DNA from: Mangrovibacter yixingensis
GTDB taxonomy: Bacteria > Pseudomonadota > Gammaproteobacteria > Enterobacterales > Enterobacteriaceae
NCBI RefSeq assembly: GCF_020523985.1
Contig: NZ_JAIVKM010000005.1
Coordinates: 174,222-238,221 of the forward strand
Reading direction: 5' to 3'
Length of the DNA stretch: 64,000 bases
This document shows, one piece after another, positions 40,323-51,271 of the stretch. The notes under the pieces are model-generated. The model was not told the DNA's origin and did no database searches. It saw only the letters and a program-made list of their open reading frames with translations. Made by a program: the position numbers and the translations under genes. Within the stretch, counting starts at the first letter, position 1, and each line of letters opens with the position of its first letter.

Positions 40323-41171
40323 ATGAATTGCCTGATTCGCATTCGCCAACGTTACCCGATACTGGCTCAGAGTGACCGCAAACTTGCTGATTTTATACTG
40401 GCTAACCCTGATCATGCCCGCCATTTAAGCTCACAGCAACTGGCGCAGGAATCAGGTGTAAGCCAGTCGAGCGTAGTGAAGTTTGCTCAGAAATTGGGGT
40501 ATAAAGGTTTCCCTGCACTCAAACTGGCAATAAGTGATGCACTTGCCAATTCGCCAAACCCGCATTCAGTACCGGTTCATAACCAGATTCTGGGCGATGA
40601 CCCTTTACGGCTGGTCGGGGAAAAGCTGATTAAAGACAATGTTGCAGCGATGCATGCTTCGCTGGATGTTAATACAGAAGAAAAGCTGGCCAGCAGCGTA
40701 ACTTTGTTGCGTAATGCGCGGCAAATCATTCTTACCGGTATTGGTGCCTCGGGATTAGTGGCACAAAATCTGGCATGGAAACTAATGAAGATAGGCTTGC
40801 GGGCTTCTCCGGTTTTAGACCCCCATGCGTTATTATCCAGCATACAGGCAATGAACCAGGAAGATGTATTTCTGGCTATCTCCTACACAGGAGAACGACG
40901 AGAAATTAATCTTGCCGCCGATGAAGCTTTGCGAGTAGGCGCGAAAGTTTTGGCGATTACTGGTTTTACCCCCAATAGCCTGCAACAACGCGCTACACAC
41001 TGCCTGTACACCATTGCCGAAGAACAGGCGACACGCAGTGCATCGATATCCGCAAATTCAGCTCAAATGATGCTGGCGGATCTATTATTTATGGGATTAG
41101 TGCAACAGGATCTCGATAATGCGCCTAATCGTATCCGCCACAGCGAGGAACTGGTAAAAAAACTCAGTTAA
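40323..41171 (+). CDS. yfhH: YfhH, RpiR/MurR-family transcription regulator
   Basis: Regulator of 282 residues with an N-terminal RpiR helix-turn-helix (about 1-77; LSSQQLAQESGVSQSSVVKFAQKLG) and a C-terminal SIS sugar-phosphate domain (GIGASGLVAQNLAWKLMKIG, ISYTGERREINLAADEA). It matches E. coli YfhH rather than MurR, which is less similar. I take the ATG at 40323 (MNCLIRIR) for which GGA stands at usable distance; an ATG two codons upstream has none. The gene is divergent from murQ, which suggests that MurNAc-6-phosphate could be its ligand. Confidence 0.9.
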   Translation: MNCLIRIRQRYPILAQSDRKLADFILANPDHARHLSSQQLAQESGVSQSSVVKFAQKLGYKGFPALKLAISDALANSPNPHSVPVHNQILGDDPLRLVGEKLIKDNVAAMHASLDVNTEEKLASSVTLLRNARQIILTGIGASGLVAQNLAWKLMKIGLRASPVLDPHALLSSIQAMNQEDVFLAISYTGERREINLAADEALRVGAKVLAITGFTPNSLQQRATHCLYTIAEEQATRSASISANSAQMMLADLLFMGLVQQDLDNAPNRIRHSEELVKKLS

Positions 41172-41217
41172 AGCGTATAATGCCAGCCCATTTTTTCCGC
41201 GTTACCGAGATTGCGAC

Positions 41218-41478
41218 ATGGCCCTACTGATCACCAAAAAATGTATTAACTGCGATATGTGTGAGCCAGAGTGCCCAAACCAGGCAATCTCTATGGGCGC
41301 AGACATTTACCAGATTGATGCAGACCGGTGCACGGAGTGTATTGGTCACTACGAAACCCCCACCTGTCAGAAGGTGTGCCCCATCCCCAATACGATTATT
41401 ACGGACCCGGCACACCAGGAAAGTGAAGAGCAGTTATGGGATAAGTTCGTTCTGCTGCATCATGCGGATAAAATTTAA
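41218..41478 (+). CDS. yfhL: YfhL, 2[4Fe-4S] ferredoxin
   Basis: Alvin-type bacterial ferredoxin of 86 residues. Ligand motifs are [13 protein letters not shown] (first cluster) and [19 protein letters not shown], where eight residues separate the second and third cysteine; that insertion and the extended C-terminal helix mark the Alvin subgroup with low-potential clusters. The redox partner is not certain; in E. coli it is linked to tRNA hydroxylation by TrhP, which needs YfhL. Its last 4 bases overlap the end of acpS on the other strand. Confidence 0.95.
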   Translation: MALLITKKCINCDMCEPECPNQAISMGADIYQIDADRCTECIGHYETPTCQKVCPIPNTIITDPAHQESEEQLWDKFVLLHHADKI

Positions 41479-41855
41479 CGCTCAAATATCACTGAAGCGC
41501 AGGCGTAATGGCGTTCGTCAGCAATAGTGACATGCATAAAGCTCACCCCCAGCTTTTCAGCCAGCACTGCCGCCTCTCCGTGTAAGCACAGCTGTGGTTT
41601 GCCAAGCGCATCGTTGACTACCTCAAACTGCTCAAATGCAAGACCGTTACGAATACCTGTTCCCATTGCTTTTGATGCAGCTTCTTTCACTGCAAAACGC
41701 TTTGCCAGAAAGCGGGCTGGCTGCTGATGAGCGGCAAAGAGTTTCCATTCGTTTTCATGAAGAATACGCTTTGCAAAACGCTCACCAGTTCGCGCCATCA
41801 CGGCCTCGATACGCGCAATTTCAACAATATCCGTACCAATACCGACAATAGCCAT
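41475..41855 (-). CDS. acpS: AcpS, holo-acyl-carrier-protein synthase
   Basis: Transfers 4'-phosphopantetheine from CoA to apo-ACP. The 126-residue protein has the magnesium ligands Asp9 (GIGTDIVEI) and Glu58 ([11 protein letters not shown]). Its start codon shares one base with the pdxJ stop codon (TAATG), so translation is coupled, as in E. coli. It is the last gene of the rnc-era-recO-pdxJ-acpS transcription unit. Confidence 0.97.
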   Translation of the reverse strand: MAIVGIGTDIVEIARIEAVMARTGERFAKRILHENEWKLFAAHQQPARFLAKRFAVKEAASKAMGTGIRNGLAFEQFEVVNDALGKPQLCLHGEAAVLAEKLGVSFMHVTIADERHYACASVIFER

Positions 41856-42586
41856 TAACCACGAGCTTCCAGCATCAGGCGTTTCATTTCACTGACTGCC
41901 TCTTTCAAACCAGACATCACTGCACGGCCAATGATTGCATGGCCAATGTTCAGTTCATGCATTTCAGGAATAGCCGCTATCGCCTGCACATTGTGATAAG
42001 TCAGCCCGTGGCCGGCATTCACTTTCAGGCCTTTGCTTGCTGCGTACTGAGCGGCTTCTTGAATACGAGCCAATTCTTTTGCCTGAGTGGTTTCATCTTG
42101 TGCATCAGCATAGCAGCCGGTGTGCAGTTCAATATAAGGCGCACCAGCGGCAACAGCCGCGTCAATTTGGGTATGTTCCGGGTCGATAAACAAAGAAACC
42201 TGAATACCCGCAGCAGCCAGGCGCTTGCAGGCATCAGCGAGTTTTTCAGGCTGCCCTGCGACATCCAGGCCACCTTCAGTCGTCACTTCCTGGCGTTTTT
42301 CCGGCACAAGGCAGCAAAAATGCGGGCGGGTTTCACAGGCAATGCCAACCATCTCTTCTGTTACCGCCATTTCGAGATTCATTCGGGTATGCAGTGTCTG
42401 GCGTAAAATACGCACATCACGGTCTGTTATGTGGCGTCGATCTTCACGCAAATGCACCGTAATACCATCAGCTCCTGCCTGCTCAGCAATAAATGCGGCC
42501 TGAACCGGGTCTGGGTACGCGGTACCGCGTGCATTACGCAACGTTGCAATATGATCAATGTTAACGCCTAACAGCAAATCAGCCAT
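41855..42586 (-). CDS. pdxJ: PdxJ, pyridoxine 5'-phosphate synthase
   Basis: Condenses 1-deoxyxylulose 5-phosphate with 3-amino-2-oxopropyl phosphate to pyridoxine 5'-phosphate. The 243-residue TIM barrel begins [19 protein letters not shown] and includes [12 protein letters not shown] and [12 protein letters not shown] place the start at 42586 (MADLLLGV), which has GGAG at the right distance and gives the exact E. coli length; the open frame runs 14 codons further upstream. Confidence 0.97.
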   Translation of the reverse strand: MADLLLGVNIDHIATLRNARGTAYPDPVQAAFIAEQAGADGITVHLREDRRHITDRDVRILRQTLHTRMNLEMAVTEEMVGIACETRPHFCCLVPEKRQEVTTEGGLDVAGQPEKLADACKRLAAAGIQVSLFIDPEHTQIDAAVAAGAPYIELHTGCYADAQDETTQAKELARIQEAAQYAASKGLKVNAGHGLTYHNVQAIAAIPEMHELNIGHAIIGRAVMSGLKEAVSEMKRLMLEARG

Positions 42587-42656
42587 GACAGCTCTCCGTT
42601 TTGAATACGATATTAATGGAGTGTACACCGCACAACGAAAGCCTGGCTACGTTCGG

Positions 42657-43397
42657 TTAGTGTTCACCACCACCATCAGGAGTAAGCGGTGTTTTTTTCG
42701 GCAGGAATTGGCGGAAAAGCTCACGGCTCTTCAGGGGTTTGCCACCTAAATAGGGTTTGAGTGCGATGCGGGTAAACCGTTTGGCTGCACGAAGTGTATC
42801 GGCATCGGGAAAATCGCGGCTGGCCAGCGCTCTAAGTTGCCGACCAGTAAAACTGGTATTATCGACAACCAGGCTGGCAATAAAGCCTTTTTCCTCACGG
42901 TAGCGATAAGTCATGGTGTCATCCACCTCGGCACCAGAACCCGCACAGTGCAGAAAATCAACGCCGTAACCCAAACAAGATAGCAACGCCAGTTCAAACT
43001 GGCGTAATGCAGGCTCTGGCGACCCGGTAACACCTGCCAAATGCTGAACACAGTGCAAATAATCGAAAAAAAGCGCGGAATAGCGGGTCTCTTGTTCAAG
43101 TACCCGTGAAAGCAGCTCATTGATATACAGACCGCTGTACAGTGCAATGCCGGTAAGAGGTAATGCCAGTGAGACGGCTTCAGCACTGCGCAGGGTTTTC
43201 ACCTCACCACGCCCGCCCCAGCGAACCAGAAGTGGTGTGAAAGGCTGTAATGTACCTTTAAGGTGGGAACGGCGGGAGCGGGCACCTTTCGCAATCACGC
43301 GTATGCGCCCTTGTTCTTCTGTGAACAAATCAAGAAGAAGGCTGGTTTCGCTCCAGGGGCGACCATGCAAAACAAAAGCCCGCTGCCAGCCTTCCAC
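42657..43397 (-). CDS. recO: RecO, recombination mediator
   Basis: Loads RecA onto SSB-covered single strands together with RecR and anneals complementary strands. The 246-residue protein has an N-terminal OB fold (about 1-80, [22 protein letters not shown]), a helical domain and a zinc-like region with Cys residues in [17 protein letters not shown], of which only part of the four-Cys set is kept, as in E. coli. It follows era by 11 bp. Confidence 0.96.
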   Translation of the reverse strand: MEGWQRAFVLHGRPWSETSLLLDLFTEEQGRIRVIAKGARSRRSHLKGTLQPFTPLLVRWGGRGEVKTLRSAEAVSLALPLTGIALYSGLYINELLSRVLEQETRYSALFFDYLHCVQHLAGVTGSPEPALRQFELALLSCLGYGVDFLHCAGSGAEVDDTMTYRYREEKGFIASLVVDNTSFTGRQLRALASRDFPDADTLRAAKRFTRIALKPYLGGKPLKSRELFRQFLPKKTPLTPDGGGEH

Positions 43398-43408
43398 AAT
43401 ATCAAGCC

Positions 43409-45021
<1,613 letters not shown>

Positions 45022-45068
45022 TCAGCACACGGAACAGAGCTGATTTCCAAACCTGTTTCGTGTGCTGT

Positions 45069-45138
45069 GGCTCCCATTTAAGAGAGCCAACCTAAAAACT
45101 CGGGGGGATATTCTATACACAACGACAAGGGATGTCGT
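45069..45138 (-). promoter_or_regulatory. Hairpins between lepB and rnc (rnc leader)
   Basis: Two stem-loops lie in the 166-bp lepB-rnc gap on the transcribed strand: AACGACA / TGTCGTT at about 45120-45138, and GGCTC / GAGCC within 45069-45088. In E. coli RNase III cuts such a leader structure of its own mRNA and so lowers its expression. The position fits; the stems are short, so the assignment is tentative. Confidence 0.45.
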
Positions 45139-45157
45139 TATCTGATTAACCTTTTAA

Positions 45158-46132
45158 TTAATGAATACCACCGATTCGGCTAAATCTAACGCCAGTAGGC
45201 CACTCACCTTCCTGTTTTTCGAAACTCATCCAAATTGCAGTGGCTTTGCCTACCAAATTAGCCTCAGGAACAAACCCCCAATAACGGCTGTCTGCGCTGT
45301 TATCACGGTTGTCACCCATCATGAAATATTCACCCGGTGGCACAACCCAGGTAGCAAGTGGTTGACCCGGTTGCTGGTAATACATTCCCAGTTGATCCTG
45401 AGCAATAGGCACGGTGAGAATACGATGTGTCACACTCCCCAGGCTCTCTTTACGTTCAGCCAGGCGAATACCACCATCTTTTGTTTGATTTTGAGGCAGT
45501 TGCCAGAAACCACTTGAAGCTTCACCACCCGTGGTCCGCTCAAATGTCTGAACGAAATCACTGGCTTCAACATTGGAATAAGTAATCGGCAACGCACTGC
45601 CGCATGCCTGGCCTGAACTGCAATTCGGCTGAATAGTCAGTTCCTTGGTTGAGGGATCATAAGTAATGCGATCACCGGGCAAGCCAATAACACGTTTAAT
45701 GTAATCAAGGCTTGGATCTTTGGGATATTTAAATACAGCAATATCACCACGTTTAGGGTGCCCAGTTTCAATCAGTGTTTTTTGGAAAATAGGATCTTTA
45801 ATGCCATAAGCGAATTTTTCAACCAGAATAAAATCGCCTATCAGCAACGTCGGCATCATAGAACCCGATGGTATTTGAAAGGGTTCGAAGATAAATGAAC
45901 GGACAATCAAAACAATGGCAAGAACCGGAAAAATTGATGCGCCGGTTTCCATCCAGCCAGGCTTAGGCCCAACTTTTTTCAATGTTTTCGCATCAAGTGC
46001 ACCGTCTGTGGCCGCCTGTGCGGCGGCCTGCTTCTCACGTCGTTTTGGTGCAAAGATAAACTTGTCAATGCACCATAATACGCCCGTCACCAGTGTTGCA
46101 ATGACAAGGACCAGGGCAAACATATTTGCCAT
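45158..46132 (-). CDS. lepB: LepB, signal peptidase I
   Basis: Removes signal peptides of secreted proteins at the periplasmic face of the inner membrane. The 324-residue protein has two membrane segments (about 4-22 and 62-77), the nucleophile Ser91 (FQIPSGSMMPTL) and the general base Lys146 (LDYIKRVIGLPGD), and box E GDNRDNSADSRYWG. Length equals E. coli. It follows lepA by 12 bp. Confidence 0.98.
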   Translation of the reverse strand: MANMFALVLVIATLVTGVLWCIDKFIFAPKRREKQAAAQAATDGALDAKTLKKVGPKPGWMETGASIFPVLAIVLIVRSFIFEPFQIPSGSMMPTLLIGDFILVEKFAYGIKDPIFQKTLIETGHPKRGDIAVFKYPKDPSLDYIKRVIGLPGDRITYDPSTKELTIQPNCSSGQACGSALPITYSNVEASDFVQTFERTTGGEASSGFWQLPQNQTKDGGIRLAERKESLGSVTHRILTVPIAQDQLGMYYQQPGQPLATWVVPPGEYFMMGDNRDNSADSRYWGFVPEANLVGKATAIWMSFEKQEGEWPTGVRFSRIGGIH

Positions 46133-46144
46133 GCCAACTCCTTA

Positions 46145-47944
46145 TTATTTGCTATCTTTACCCACATGCAAAATTGCAAGGAAGGCTTCCTGAGGCAGTT
46201 CTACGTTACCGATCTGCTTCATGCGTTTTTTACCTTCTTTCTGTTTCTGCAACAGTTTCTTCTTACGGCTGACATCGCCACCATAGCATTTTGCCAGTAC
46301 GTTTTTACGCAACTGTTTCACCGTAGAACGGGCAATAATGTGGTTACCAATCGCGGCCTGAATTGCAATGTCAAATTGCTGGCGCGGAATCAAATCTTTC
46401 ATTTTCTCAACCAGTTCACGACCACGATAAGGTGCGTTATCCCGGTGAGTAATGATAGCCAGTGCATCCACGCGCTCACTATTGATTAATACATCTACAC
46501 GCACCATGTCGGAAGCCTGGAAACGTTTGAAGTTGTAATCAAGAGAAGCATAACCACGCGAGGTTGACTTCAGACGATCAAAGAAATCCAAAACCACTTC
46601 GGCCATTGGAATTTCGTAAGTCAGCGCGACCTGGTTGCCGTGGTAGACCATGTTCGTCTGTACACCACGTTTCTCGATACACAGTGTAATCACGTTACCC
46701 AAGTATTCCTGCGGCAGAAGCATGTTACATTCCGCAATAGGTTCGCGTAATTCTGCAATATTATTGATAGCGGGTAATTTGGAAGGGCTGTCAACATACA
46801 GCTCTTCACCTGCCGTGGTTTCAATTTGATAAACCACGGTTGGAGCTGTTGTTATCAGGTCCAGATCGTATTCACGTTCCAGGCGCTCCTGGATAATCTC
46901 CATATGGAGCAGGCCAAGGAAGCCGCAGCGGAAACCAAAGCCCAGCGCAGTGGAAGTTTCCGGTTCATAGAATAAAGACGCATCATTTAAACTGAGTTTA
47001 CCCAAGGCATCGCGGAACGCTTCATAGTCATCGGAACTGACCGGGAATAACCCTGCATATACCTGTGGTTTCACTTTTTTGAAACCTGGCAGAGCTTTGT
47101 CCGCGGGTGCTCGAGCAAGAGTAAGCGTATCGCCCACTGGCGCGCCATGAATATCTTTGATGGCGCAGACTAACCAACCTACTTCACCACAATTAAGAAC
47201 ATCACGATCTATTTGTTTCGGTGTAAATATACCCAAGCGGTCTGCATTGTATGCCTGCCCAGTGCTCATCACTTTGACTTTATCGCCTTTACGCAGGCTA
47301 CCGTTTTTAATACGAATCAAAGAGACAACACCCAGGTAATTATCGAACCATGAGTCGATAATCAGAGCCTGCAATGGTGCTTCCGGGCTGCCTTCAGGCG
47401 CCGGGATATCCCGAACCAGTCGTTCCAGCACTTCAGGCACACCAACACCTGTTTTGGCTGAACAGCGCACGGCATCAGCAGCATCAATACCCACAATGTC
47501 TTCAATTTCTTCTGCGACACGCTCAGGGTCTGCTGCAGGTAAGTCAATTTTGTTCAGTACTGGCACCACTTCAAGATTCATCTCGATAGCGGTATAGCAG
47601 TTCGCCAGGGTCTGGGCTTCAACCCCTTGACCTGCATCCACCACCAGCAATGCACCTTCACAAGCCGCCAGGGAACGTGAAACTTCGTAGGAGAAGTCAA
47701 CGTGGCCTGGGGTATCAATAAAGTTTAACTGGTAGACCTGGCCATCAGTTGCTTTGTAGTCGAGAGTAACGCTTTGCGCTTTGATGGTAATACCGCGCTC
47801 ACGCTCAAGATCCATGGAATCCAGCACCTGTGCGGCCATTTCCCGGTCACTCAAACCGCCACAAATCTGGATAATTCGGTCCGACAGGGTCGACTTACCG
47901 TGGTCGATATGTGCGATGATAGAAAAGTTGCGTATGTTCTTCAT
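46145..47944 (-). CDS. lepA: LepA (EF-4), ribosome-associated translational GTPase
   Basis: Translation GTPase involved in 30S assembly and initiation. The 599-residue protein has the G domain with [22 protein letters not shown] and NKIDLP, EF-G-like domains II, III and V, and the LepA-specific C-terminal domain with [29 protein letters not shown] in two segments. Length equals E. coli. It is transcribed with lepB. Confidence 0.98.
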   Translation of the reverse strand: MKNIRNFSIIAHIDHGKSTLSDRIIQICGGLSDREMAAQVLDSMDLERERGITIKAQSVTLDYKATDGQVYQLNFIDTPGHVDFSYEVSRSLAACEGALLVVDAGQGVEAQTLANCYTAIEMNLEVVPVLNKIDLPAADPERVAEEIEDIVGIDAADAVRCSAKTGVGVPEVLERLVRDIPAPEGSPEAPLQALIIDSWFDNYLGVVSLIRIKNGSLRKGDKVKVMSTGQAYNADRLGIFTPKQIDRDVLNCGEVGWLVCAIKDIHGAPVGDTLTLARAPADKALPGFKKVKPQVYAGLFPVSSDDYEAFRDALGKLSLNDASLFYEPETSTALGFGFRCGFLGLLHMEIIQERLEREYDLDLITTAPTVVYQIETTAGEELYVDSPSKLPAINNIAELREPIAECNMLLPQEYLGNVITLCIEKRGVQTNMVYHGNQVALTYEIPMAEVVLDFFDRLKSTSRGYASLDYNFKRFQASDMVRVDVLINSERVDALAIITHRDNAPYRGRELVEKMKDLIPRQQFDIAIQAAIGNHIIARSTVKQLRKNVLAKCYGGDVSRKKKLLQKQKEGKKRMKQIGNVELPQEAFLAILHVGKDSK

Positions 47945-48146
47945 ATTTGGAGATTTATGCCTTTCAAATCCTGGGAGGCTCCGCGCTACGCGCAGTATAA
48001 GCCTGATATCTATATGGCCGACTGGTGCCTGAAACGCTGCATTCTACACTACAACCAGAAAGCGAGGAAATGCTCATGCACTCCTACACCGCGGTTGACT
48101 AATTTATTGAGAGACAGCAGCAGGCGCCAATCGTTTTTTGAAGGAA

Positions 48147-48626
48147 TTACCTGGAAGCAGCGGGAGAGGAATCAACAGTACGCCAGGTGCCGGGGGGCAA
48201 CCCAATGCTCAAAATAACTGGGTTCATTGAAGCACGAGCACTCAGGCGGGAAGCAGCCCAACGCGCAACACAAAACCCAAGCAGACCACCAACCACAGCC
48301 CCCATACCCGTCCAGAGGTTACTGGCAAAAACACCCTGACAAATACCGGACACGATAAACAGGCCAATAAGTGGCACCATATAAACCAACAATGCCGAAC
48401 CCAGCAAACTACTTTCAGCAATACCCAGTTCAACTTTCTGCCCGGCACTGAGCGGCTCTTTTGAGTAAACCGAAATTTGGTGTACCGTTTCTGGCCCCAG
48501 TTTGTTTAATACCCGGCTACCACAACCTTTGCGAGATGAGCACTGGCTACAGCCACTTTGCACATCGCACTGCACTGTCGCAGTGCCATCTTGCCAGGAA
48601 ATCACGGTTGCCCACTCTTTGATCAT
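48147..48626 (-). CDS. rseC: RseC, sigma-E operon membrane protein / SoxR reduction
   Basis: Inner-membrane protein of 159 residues. The N-terminal cytosolic part has a cysteine motif CDVQSGCSQCSSRKGCG (about residues 20-36) and two hydrophobic segments follow (about 73-95 and 100-120). In E. coli RseC has a minor positive effect on sigma-E and takes part with the Rsx complex in SoxR reduction. It overlaps rseB by 4 bp and ends 202 bp before lepA. Confidence 0.94.
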   Translation of the reverse strand: MIKEWATVISWQDGTATVQCDVQSGCSQCSSRKGCGSRVLNKLGPETVHQISVYSKEPLSAGQKVELGIAESSLLGSALLVYMVPLIGLFIVSGICQGVFASNLWTGMGAVVGGLLGFCVARWAASRLSARASMNPVILSIGLPPGTWRTVDSSPAASR

Positions 48627-49579
48627 TGTGTTGCCTTGAATTTTACGCTGTCTGCAATACGTTTTGCCGTTTGTGGCGGTAACTCACCTACGACAGTAAT
48701 TTCCATGCTATTCCGCACTTCACTGCTTACTGTACGACGACCAGTGCGTAATACTTGATCTCCTGTAACGCCTTCAGCACGGTTAATATTAATCGAAAAA
48801 CTAAACAAACCATCAGAATAAAGGCGTGACTCTACAGGAACATCAAGAGTTGGTATCGGACGCTTACTACTGGACACTTCAGTAAAACCCTGTGGCAGCC
48901 AGGTAGGTGCCCAAGAGAAGTTATTTTTTTCCGTATCAGGAATGGAAAGTAGTGGCGGCAAACTGGCTTTTTCCAGTTTTTTAATTTTTTCCGGCACTTG
49001 TGGCTCTACGCTAAAGGAGATAACCCGAAACTGTTCAAGCGTTTCACCATCACGGTCTAGTAAGTCAACCCGCAGAGGAAGGTGTGTTTCACTGTCCAGC
49101 CAGACAATATAGCTATAGCGCGTGCCATCGCGGGCAACAATACGCACCACTTCGCACAGCCTGTCTGCTACACGCGTGCGGCCTACCGGAATAAAATCAT
49201 AATAGGGAGCCAAACGTTTGAAATCGCTATACACCAGAGAAGGTAACGAATCGACAATATAATCGCCATTAAGCGTGAAAGGATCCAGGCCAGGCTCAAA
49301 ATAGCTGATTTCATTGCCGCGCTGAACGACTTCGCGACGAGGGCCATCCATCTGAAGGAGTTGAGCCAGAGTTTCATTGTTCAGCCGGGCATGGGAATAA
49401 CGCAGCGATTCCACACCCTGTTTATTGATGCTGATAAAAGAAAGCTCATAGTTCAGAGACTGACTGGCCTGGTTCATTTCCTGCAACAACGCCCCGGGCG
49501 ATGTAGTATCTGCCGAGGCGTTATGCGTAAAAAAAACACTACCAGCCAGTAAAGAGACAACACACAAAAGCTGCTTCAT
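48623..49579 (-). CDS. rseB: RseB, periplasmic regulator of sigma-E
   Basis: Periplasmic protein that binds RseA and shields it from DegS; it responds to mislocalised LPS. The 318-residue product has a signal peptide (MKQLLCVVSLLAGSVFFTHNASA), a LolA-like large domain and a smaller C-terminal domain. Characteristic segments are ESLRYSHARLN and YIVWLDSETHLPLRVDLLD. Its start codon shares one base with the rseA stop codon. Confidence 0.96.
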   Translation of the reverse strand: MKQLLCVVSLLAGSVFFTHNASADTTSPGALLQEMNQASQSLNYELSFISINKQGVESLRYSHARLNNETLAQLLQMDGPRREVVQRGNEISYFEPGLDPFTLNGDYIVDSLPSLVYSDFKRLAPYYDFIPVGRTRVADRLCEVVRIVARDGTRYSYIVWLDSETHLPLRVDLLDRDGETLEQFRVISFSVEPQVPEKIKKLEKASLPPLLSIPDTEKNNFSWAPTWLPQGFTEVSSSKRPIPTLDVPVESRLYSDGLFSFSININRAEGVTGDQVLRTGRRTVSSEVRNSMEITVVGELPPQTAKRIADSVKFKATQ

Positions 49580-50238
49580 TACTGCGATTGCGTTCCTAAA
49601 GTTTGATTGCCGGGAACTTCAATTCCCGCCTGCTTGGTTTGCGCCTGTTCAAATTGCAGTTTCTCTGCGTGCAACCGGCGCTGCAGTTCGTAGTCCTGCA
49701 GCATGGCATTAATCCGACGACGCTGTTCCTGCATTTGTTGCTGGCCACCATCCACACTCATGCTGTCAGATGGCACACCAAGGCTAACCGGGCTGGCTTT
49801 CCCCATCATGGGTAAGGTATTGAACACCGGAGTTTCAGGCTGAGCAACAGAATCCGCTGCTCTGCCACCGGTATTATATTGCTGCACGCCGACTATCACG
49901 GCAAGCGATACACACGCGGCAACACCAATTTGAGTAAGCTGGCTTGCCCAGGGGCGAAGCTTTTTCCAAAATGGCATTTTTTGCCATTGGTGAGGCGTTG
50001 GCTGAGATTCTGTAATAAGAGGCGACGGATTACGTGCGGGCTCTTTTTCTATGGCTTCCATAACACGGGCGGAAATATCAAAATCCAGGACTGGTCCTGT
50101 ATCGCCACGAAGAGTGTCACGGATAAGGTGATAGCTTTCCCACGTCTGCAGCAATGATTTATCGCGCGATAACTCGCTGATAGTTTCATTGTCCAGAGTT
50201 TCACCATCCATAAGAGCGGAAAGTTTTTCTTTCTGCAT
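49579..50238 (-). CDS. rseA: RseA, anti-sigma-E factor
   Basis: Single-pass membrane protein that holds sigma-E inactive and is destroyed by DegS, RseP and ClpXP under envelope stress. The 219-residue protein has a cytosolic sigma-binding domain (MQKEKLSALMDGETLD...), a membrane segment about residues 99-118 (IGVAACVSLAVIVGVQQY), and a periplasmic domain with a Gln-rich coiled region that binds RseB. It follows rpoE by 33 bp. Confidence 0.97.
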   Translation of the reverse strand: MQKEKLSALMDGETLDNETISELSRDKSLLQTWESYHLIRDTLRGDTGPVLDFDISARVMEAIEKEPARNPSPLITESQPTPHQWQKMPFWKKLRPWASQLTQIGVAACVSLAVIVGVQQYNTGGRAADSVAQPETPVFNTLPMMGKASPVSLGVPSDSMSVDGGQQQMQEQRRRINAMLQDYELQRRLHAEKLQFEQAQTKQAGIEVPGNQTLGTQSQ

Positions 50239-50271
50239 GCCTAGATACCTTTTTCCAGTATGCCGCTATCG

Positions 50272-50847
50272 TCAACGCCGGATAAGCGGTTGAACTTTAT
50301 TATCAATTGCTTCCCTGGCCCGGAAGATACGTGAACGAACCGTACCGACAGGGCAGTCCATGATGGCTGCTATTTCTTCATAGCTCATCCCTTCGATCTC
50401 ACGCAATGTAATAGCCATGCGCAAATCTTCCGGGAGGGACTCAATCGTCCGGAAAACAATTTGTCTCAGTTCCTCAGACAACATTAAGTTCTCAGGGTTC
50501 GAAATTTCTTTTAATGCCCCACCCGTTTCGAAATTTTCAGCATCATTTGCATCAACATCACTGGATGGTGGGCGACGCCCCTGAGCAACCAAATAATTTT
50601 TCGCGGTATTCACCGCAATACGATATAGCCAGGTATAAAAAGCACTTTCACCCCGGAAAGAATCCAGTGCGCGATATGCTTTGATGAAAGATTCCTGAAC
50701 CACATCAGGTACATCACCTGAAGGAACATAACGGGAAACCAGACTCGCAACCTTATGCTGGTAGCGAACAACCAGTAAGTTGAATGATTTTTGATCTCCC
50801 TTCTGGACCCGTTCGACAAGAACCTGATCCGCTAACTGCTCGCTCAT
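50272..50847 (-). CDS. rpoE: RpoE, envelope-stress sigma factor sigma-E
   Basis: ECF sigma factor for the outer-membrane stress response. The 191-residue protein is almost identical to the E. coli protein: region 2 with DVVQESFIKAYRALDSFRG and region 4 with MSYEEIAAIMDCPVGTVRSRIFRARE. It is autoregulated; a sigma-E promoter lies upstream and a candidate leader ORF rseD overlaps its start codon. The operon continues as rseA-rseB-rseC. Confidence 0.98.
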   Translation of the reverse strand: MSEQLADQVLVERVQKGDQKSFNLLVVRYQHKVASLVSRYVPSGDVPDVVQESFIKAYRALDSFRGESAFYTWLYRIAVNTAKNYLVAQGRRPPSSDVDANDAENFETGGALKEISNPENLMLSEELRQIVFRTIESLPEDLRMAITLREIEGMSYEEIAAIMDCPVGTVRSRIFRAREAIDNKVQPLIRR

Positions 50848-50980
50848 CCGAGGTAATTTCTCCCCAAACCCAAATTTCCACGCGTAACCAAACTGCCACT
50901 CTGTCTTCGCACAATGAGCAAGTACCAGCTAAGACACGCAGAAACAACCAGAGTTCCATTACGCTATTGTTTTTGTTCAT
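50753..50980 (-). CDS. rseD: Candidate RseD, leader ORF overlapping the rpoE start
   Basis: A 75-codon frame starts at 50980 (MNKNNSVMELW) with an inner ATG at 50959 and ends 95 bp inside rpoE in another frame. An upstream ORF called rseD, translationally coupled to rpoE and repressed by CsrA, is known from E. coli; this frame has the right place and direction. No good SD is visible. I cannot check codon-level conservation, so it is a candidate. The predicted peptide has a hydrophobic, Trp-rich middle (LWLFLRVLAG; WLRVEIWVWG). Confidence 0.55.
   Translation of the reverse strand: MNKNNSVMELWLFLRVLAGTCSLCEDRVAVWLRVEIWVWGEITSDERAVSGSGSCRTGPEGRSKIIQLTGCSLPA
50930..50957 (-). promoter_or_regulatory. 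Sigma-E promoter of rpoE
   Basis: On the minus strand GGAACTC (50951-50957), 16 bp, and TCTTA (50930-50934) fit the sigma-E consensus GGAACTT-N16-TCnnA. The start would fall near 50923, about 76 nt upstream of the rpoE ATG, close to the distance known for the autoregulated E. coli promoter. The -35 box lies within the rseD frame. Confidence 0.75.
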
Positions 50981-51246
50981 TGATTACGGACAAATATCAT
51001 TTTCATTCTTTTTTGCCGCAGCTAAACACAAATTCTGGCAACAGAAATTTGCGTTCAAGTTTGTGCAGGGTATCTCATGCATCATGTTTTTTCACCTCAA
51101 AATCACAGACTAAGGACAAGCCTCGCAAATATTTACTTAAGTTTGCGCTTTATCCCGACCTGCGCCGCTTAAGCTGTTTAGTCTTTGCTACGAAAATAAA
51201 AAAATTGTGCATTTTTTCGCAACCTGGTGCTATGCTCAGCTAATCT

Positions 51247-51264
51247 TGTTTAGTAAATTAAACA
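51247..51264 (+). promoter_or_regulatory. NadR operator of nadB
   Basis: TGTTTAGTAAATTAAACA is a perfect TGTTTA-N6-TAAACA palindrome, the NadR box. It ends 7 bp before the nadB start codon, so NAD-bound NadR would shut off initiation. Confidence 0.93.
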
Positions 51265-51271
51265 CAACATC

